A DNA stretch of 6,180 bases from Planctomycetia bacterium (GTDB lineage: Bacteria; Planctomycetota; Planctomycetia; Pirellulales; UBA1268). Location of the stretch: the NCBI GenBank assembly GCA_009926295.1, contig RFPF01000183.1:1-6180 (forward strand). Direction: 5' to 3'. This document shows, in pieces, positions 5,212 through 6,180 of this stretch; the stretch's first letter is position 1; every line of letters begins with the position of its first letter. Below the pieces are notes generated by a model that searched no databases, was not told where the DNA came from, and worked only from the letters and a program-made list of their open reading frames with translations. Position numbers and translations under genes: made by a program.

Positions 5212-6180
5212 TCACCCGATCAGCCGCGCGAGCACGAGCACGCCGGCGAGGCCCACGAGCGACACGATCGTCTCCATCACCGTCCAGCTGCGCAGCGTGT
5301 CGCCGAGGCCGACGTTGAAATACTCCTTGAACATCCAGAACGCCGAGTCGTTCACGTGGGAGCAGACGAGGCTGCCCGCCCCGATCGCGAGCACCATCAG
5401 GTTCGGGTCGACGCCCCCGCCCGCCACCACCGGCGCGAGGATCCCGGCCGCCGTGAGCCCGGCCACCGTCGCCGAGCCCACGCACACGCGGATCGCCGCC
5501 GTCACGATCCAGGCCAGCAAGAGCGGATCGACCGGCAGCCCCTGGAGCACACGGCCGATCTCGGCGCTCACGCCGCTCTTCACGAGCACCTCCTTGAAGG
5601 CTCCCGACCCGGCGATCACGAGGAGGATCGAGCCCACGTCGCCGATTGCCCCGGTGAACGTGTCCATGACCGCCGGGAGCGATCGGCCGCGAGCCAGGCC
5701 GAGCGAGACGGCGGCCACGAGGAGCGAGACCACCATCACGACGTCCGGGTCCGAGAACACCCCGAGGAGCGCCGCCTCCGGCGTGCCCTTGCGTGCGACG
5801 CCGTTCGCCACGGCCGTGAAGCCGAGCAGAACGGCCGGGAGCAGCGCCGTCGCGATGCTCGTGAACGTGCCGGGCAGCTCGTGCTCCGGTCGGGGCGTGG
5901 CGGCCAGCCCCGGCAGCGGATCGGCCCGGATGCCGCCGAGCGTGCGGCCGAACACCGGCCCGGCGATCACGAGCGCGGGAATCGCGATCGCAAAGCCGTA
6001 GAGCAGCGTGAGCCCGAGATTCGCGTTGAACGCGGCGACAAGCGCCGTCGGCGCCGGGTGCGGCGGCAGGAGACCGTGGGCCACGCTCATCGACGCCAAC
6101 GCCGGCATCGCCACCACGAGCAGCGGCTGCCGCGACCGGCTCACCACGGCGATGATGATCGGCACGAGGAGCACGAAGCC
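5212..6180 (-). CDS. GntP-family gluconate/sugar-acid:H+ symporter, C-terminal part
   Basis: The frame is open to the window edge: Gly-Phe codons precede the GTG at 6174-6172, and the sequence there (GFVLLVP) is internal family sequence, so GTG is a Val codon and the true start lies beyond the window. 322 residues are visible of a family usually near 440. Recognised blocks are SVAHGLLPPHPAPT, LGLTLLYG followed by IAIPALVIAGPVFG, and near the C-terminus CSHVNDSAFWMFKEYFNV and SWTVMETI. About eight or nine hydrophobic membrane segments can be counted, and the protein ends in a membrane helix (LVLARLIG). Family members import gluconate or related sugar acids (for example fructuronate, glycerate or idonate) with protons across the inner membrane. 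The stop, TGA at 5214-5212, lies 27 bases from the convergent oxidoreductase stop, and no clear terminator hairpin fits there. The exact substrate is unknown; the FAH gene at the other end is compatible with sugar-acid use. Confidence 0.93.
   Translation of the reverse strand, partial: GFVLLVPIIIAVVSRSRQPLLVVAMPALASMSVAHGLLPPHPAPTALVAAFNANLGLTLLYGFAIAIPALVIAGPVFGRTLGGIRADPLPGLAATPRPEHELPGTFTSIATALLPAVLLGFTAVANGVARKGTPEAALLGVFSDPDVVMVVSLLVAAVSLGLARGRSLPAVMDTFTGAIGDVGSILLVIAGSGAFKEVLVKSGVSAEIGRVLQGLPVDPLLLAWIVTAAIRVCVGSATVAGLTAAGILAPVVAGGGVDPNLMVLAIGAGSLVCSHVNDSAFWMFKEYFNVGLGDTLRSWTVMETIVSLVGLAGVLVLARLIG

Noticed and set aside
1..6180. Mobile element, CRISPR array, tRNA or defence-system signs.
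   Set aside because: No transposase, integrase, regularly spaced repeats, cloverleaf-like sequence or nuclease/helicase motifs were found; base composition looks even across the window.

Overview
The window is a very GC-rich, gene-dense piece of bacterial chromosome with five protein genes, two of them cut by the window edges. The base composition, a long NagB/PIG-L fusion enzyme, a secreted SGNH hydrolase with a GGSIT block, and a Gfo/Idh/MocA oxidoreductase together suggest a planctomycete, possibly Pirellulales. This is inferred from family resemblance remembered without a search. There are no rRNA or tRNA genes, CRISPR arrays, transposases or phage genes that I can see.

Layout: (1) the 3' part of a fumarylacetoacetate-hydrolase (FAH) family gene, plus strand, running in from the left edge. 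(2) After a 55-base gap holding a small hairpin and a Shine-Dalgarno (SD) sequence, a 662-residue glucosamine-6-phosphate-deaminase-like protein fused to a PIG-L/LmbE deacetylase-like domain, plus strand. (3) On the minus strand, a 476-residue exported SGNH/GDSL hydrolase with a C-terminal beta-rich domain; its 3' end overlaps the fusion gene tail-to-tail by 32 bases. (4) Divergent from it across a 109-base promoter region, a 347-residue Gfo/Idh/MocA oxidoreductase, plus strand. (5) Convergent with that, after only 27 bases, the C-terminal three quarters or so of a GntP-family gluconate/sugar-acid permease, minus strand, running off the right edge.

The genes share a theme of carbohydrate and sugar-acid use. 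A permease would import sugar acids, an FAH enzyme would cleave a 2,4-diketo-3-deoxy sugar acid, an oxidoreductase would act on a sugar or derivative, a secreted esterase-like protein would act on outside glycans, and a deaminase/deacetylase fusion would act on amino sugars. The strands alternate, so this is a neighbourhood rather than one operon, and a single shared pathway is inference only.

The most interesting item is the fusion protein. Its NagB half keeps three of the four classical catalytic residues but has Thr where E. coli NagB has Asp141, and its PIG-L half keeps its metal-binding motifs. I see no defence system, mobile element or clearly undescribed system.
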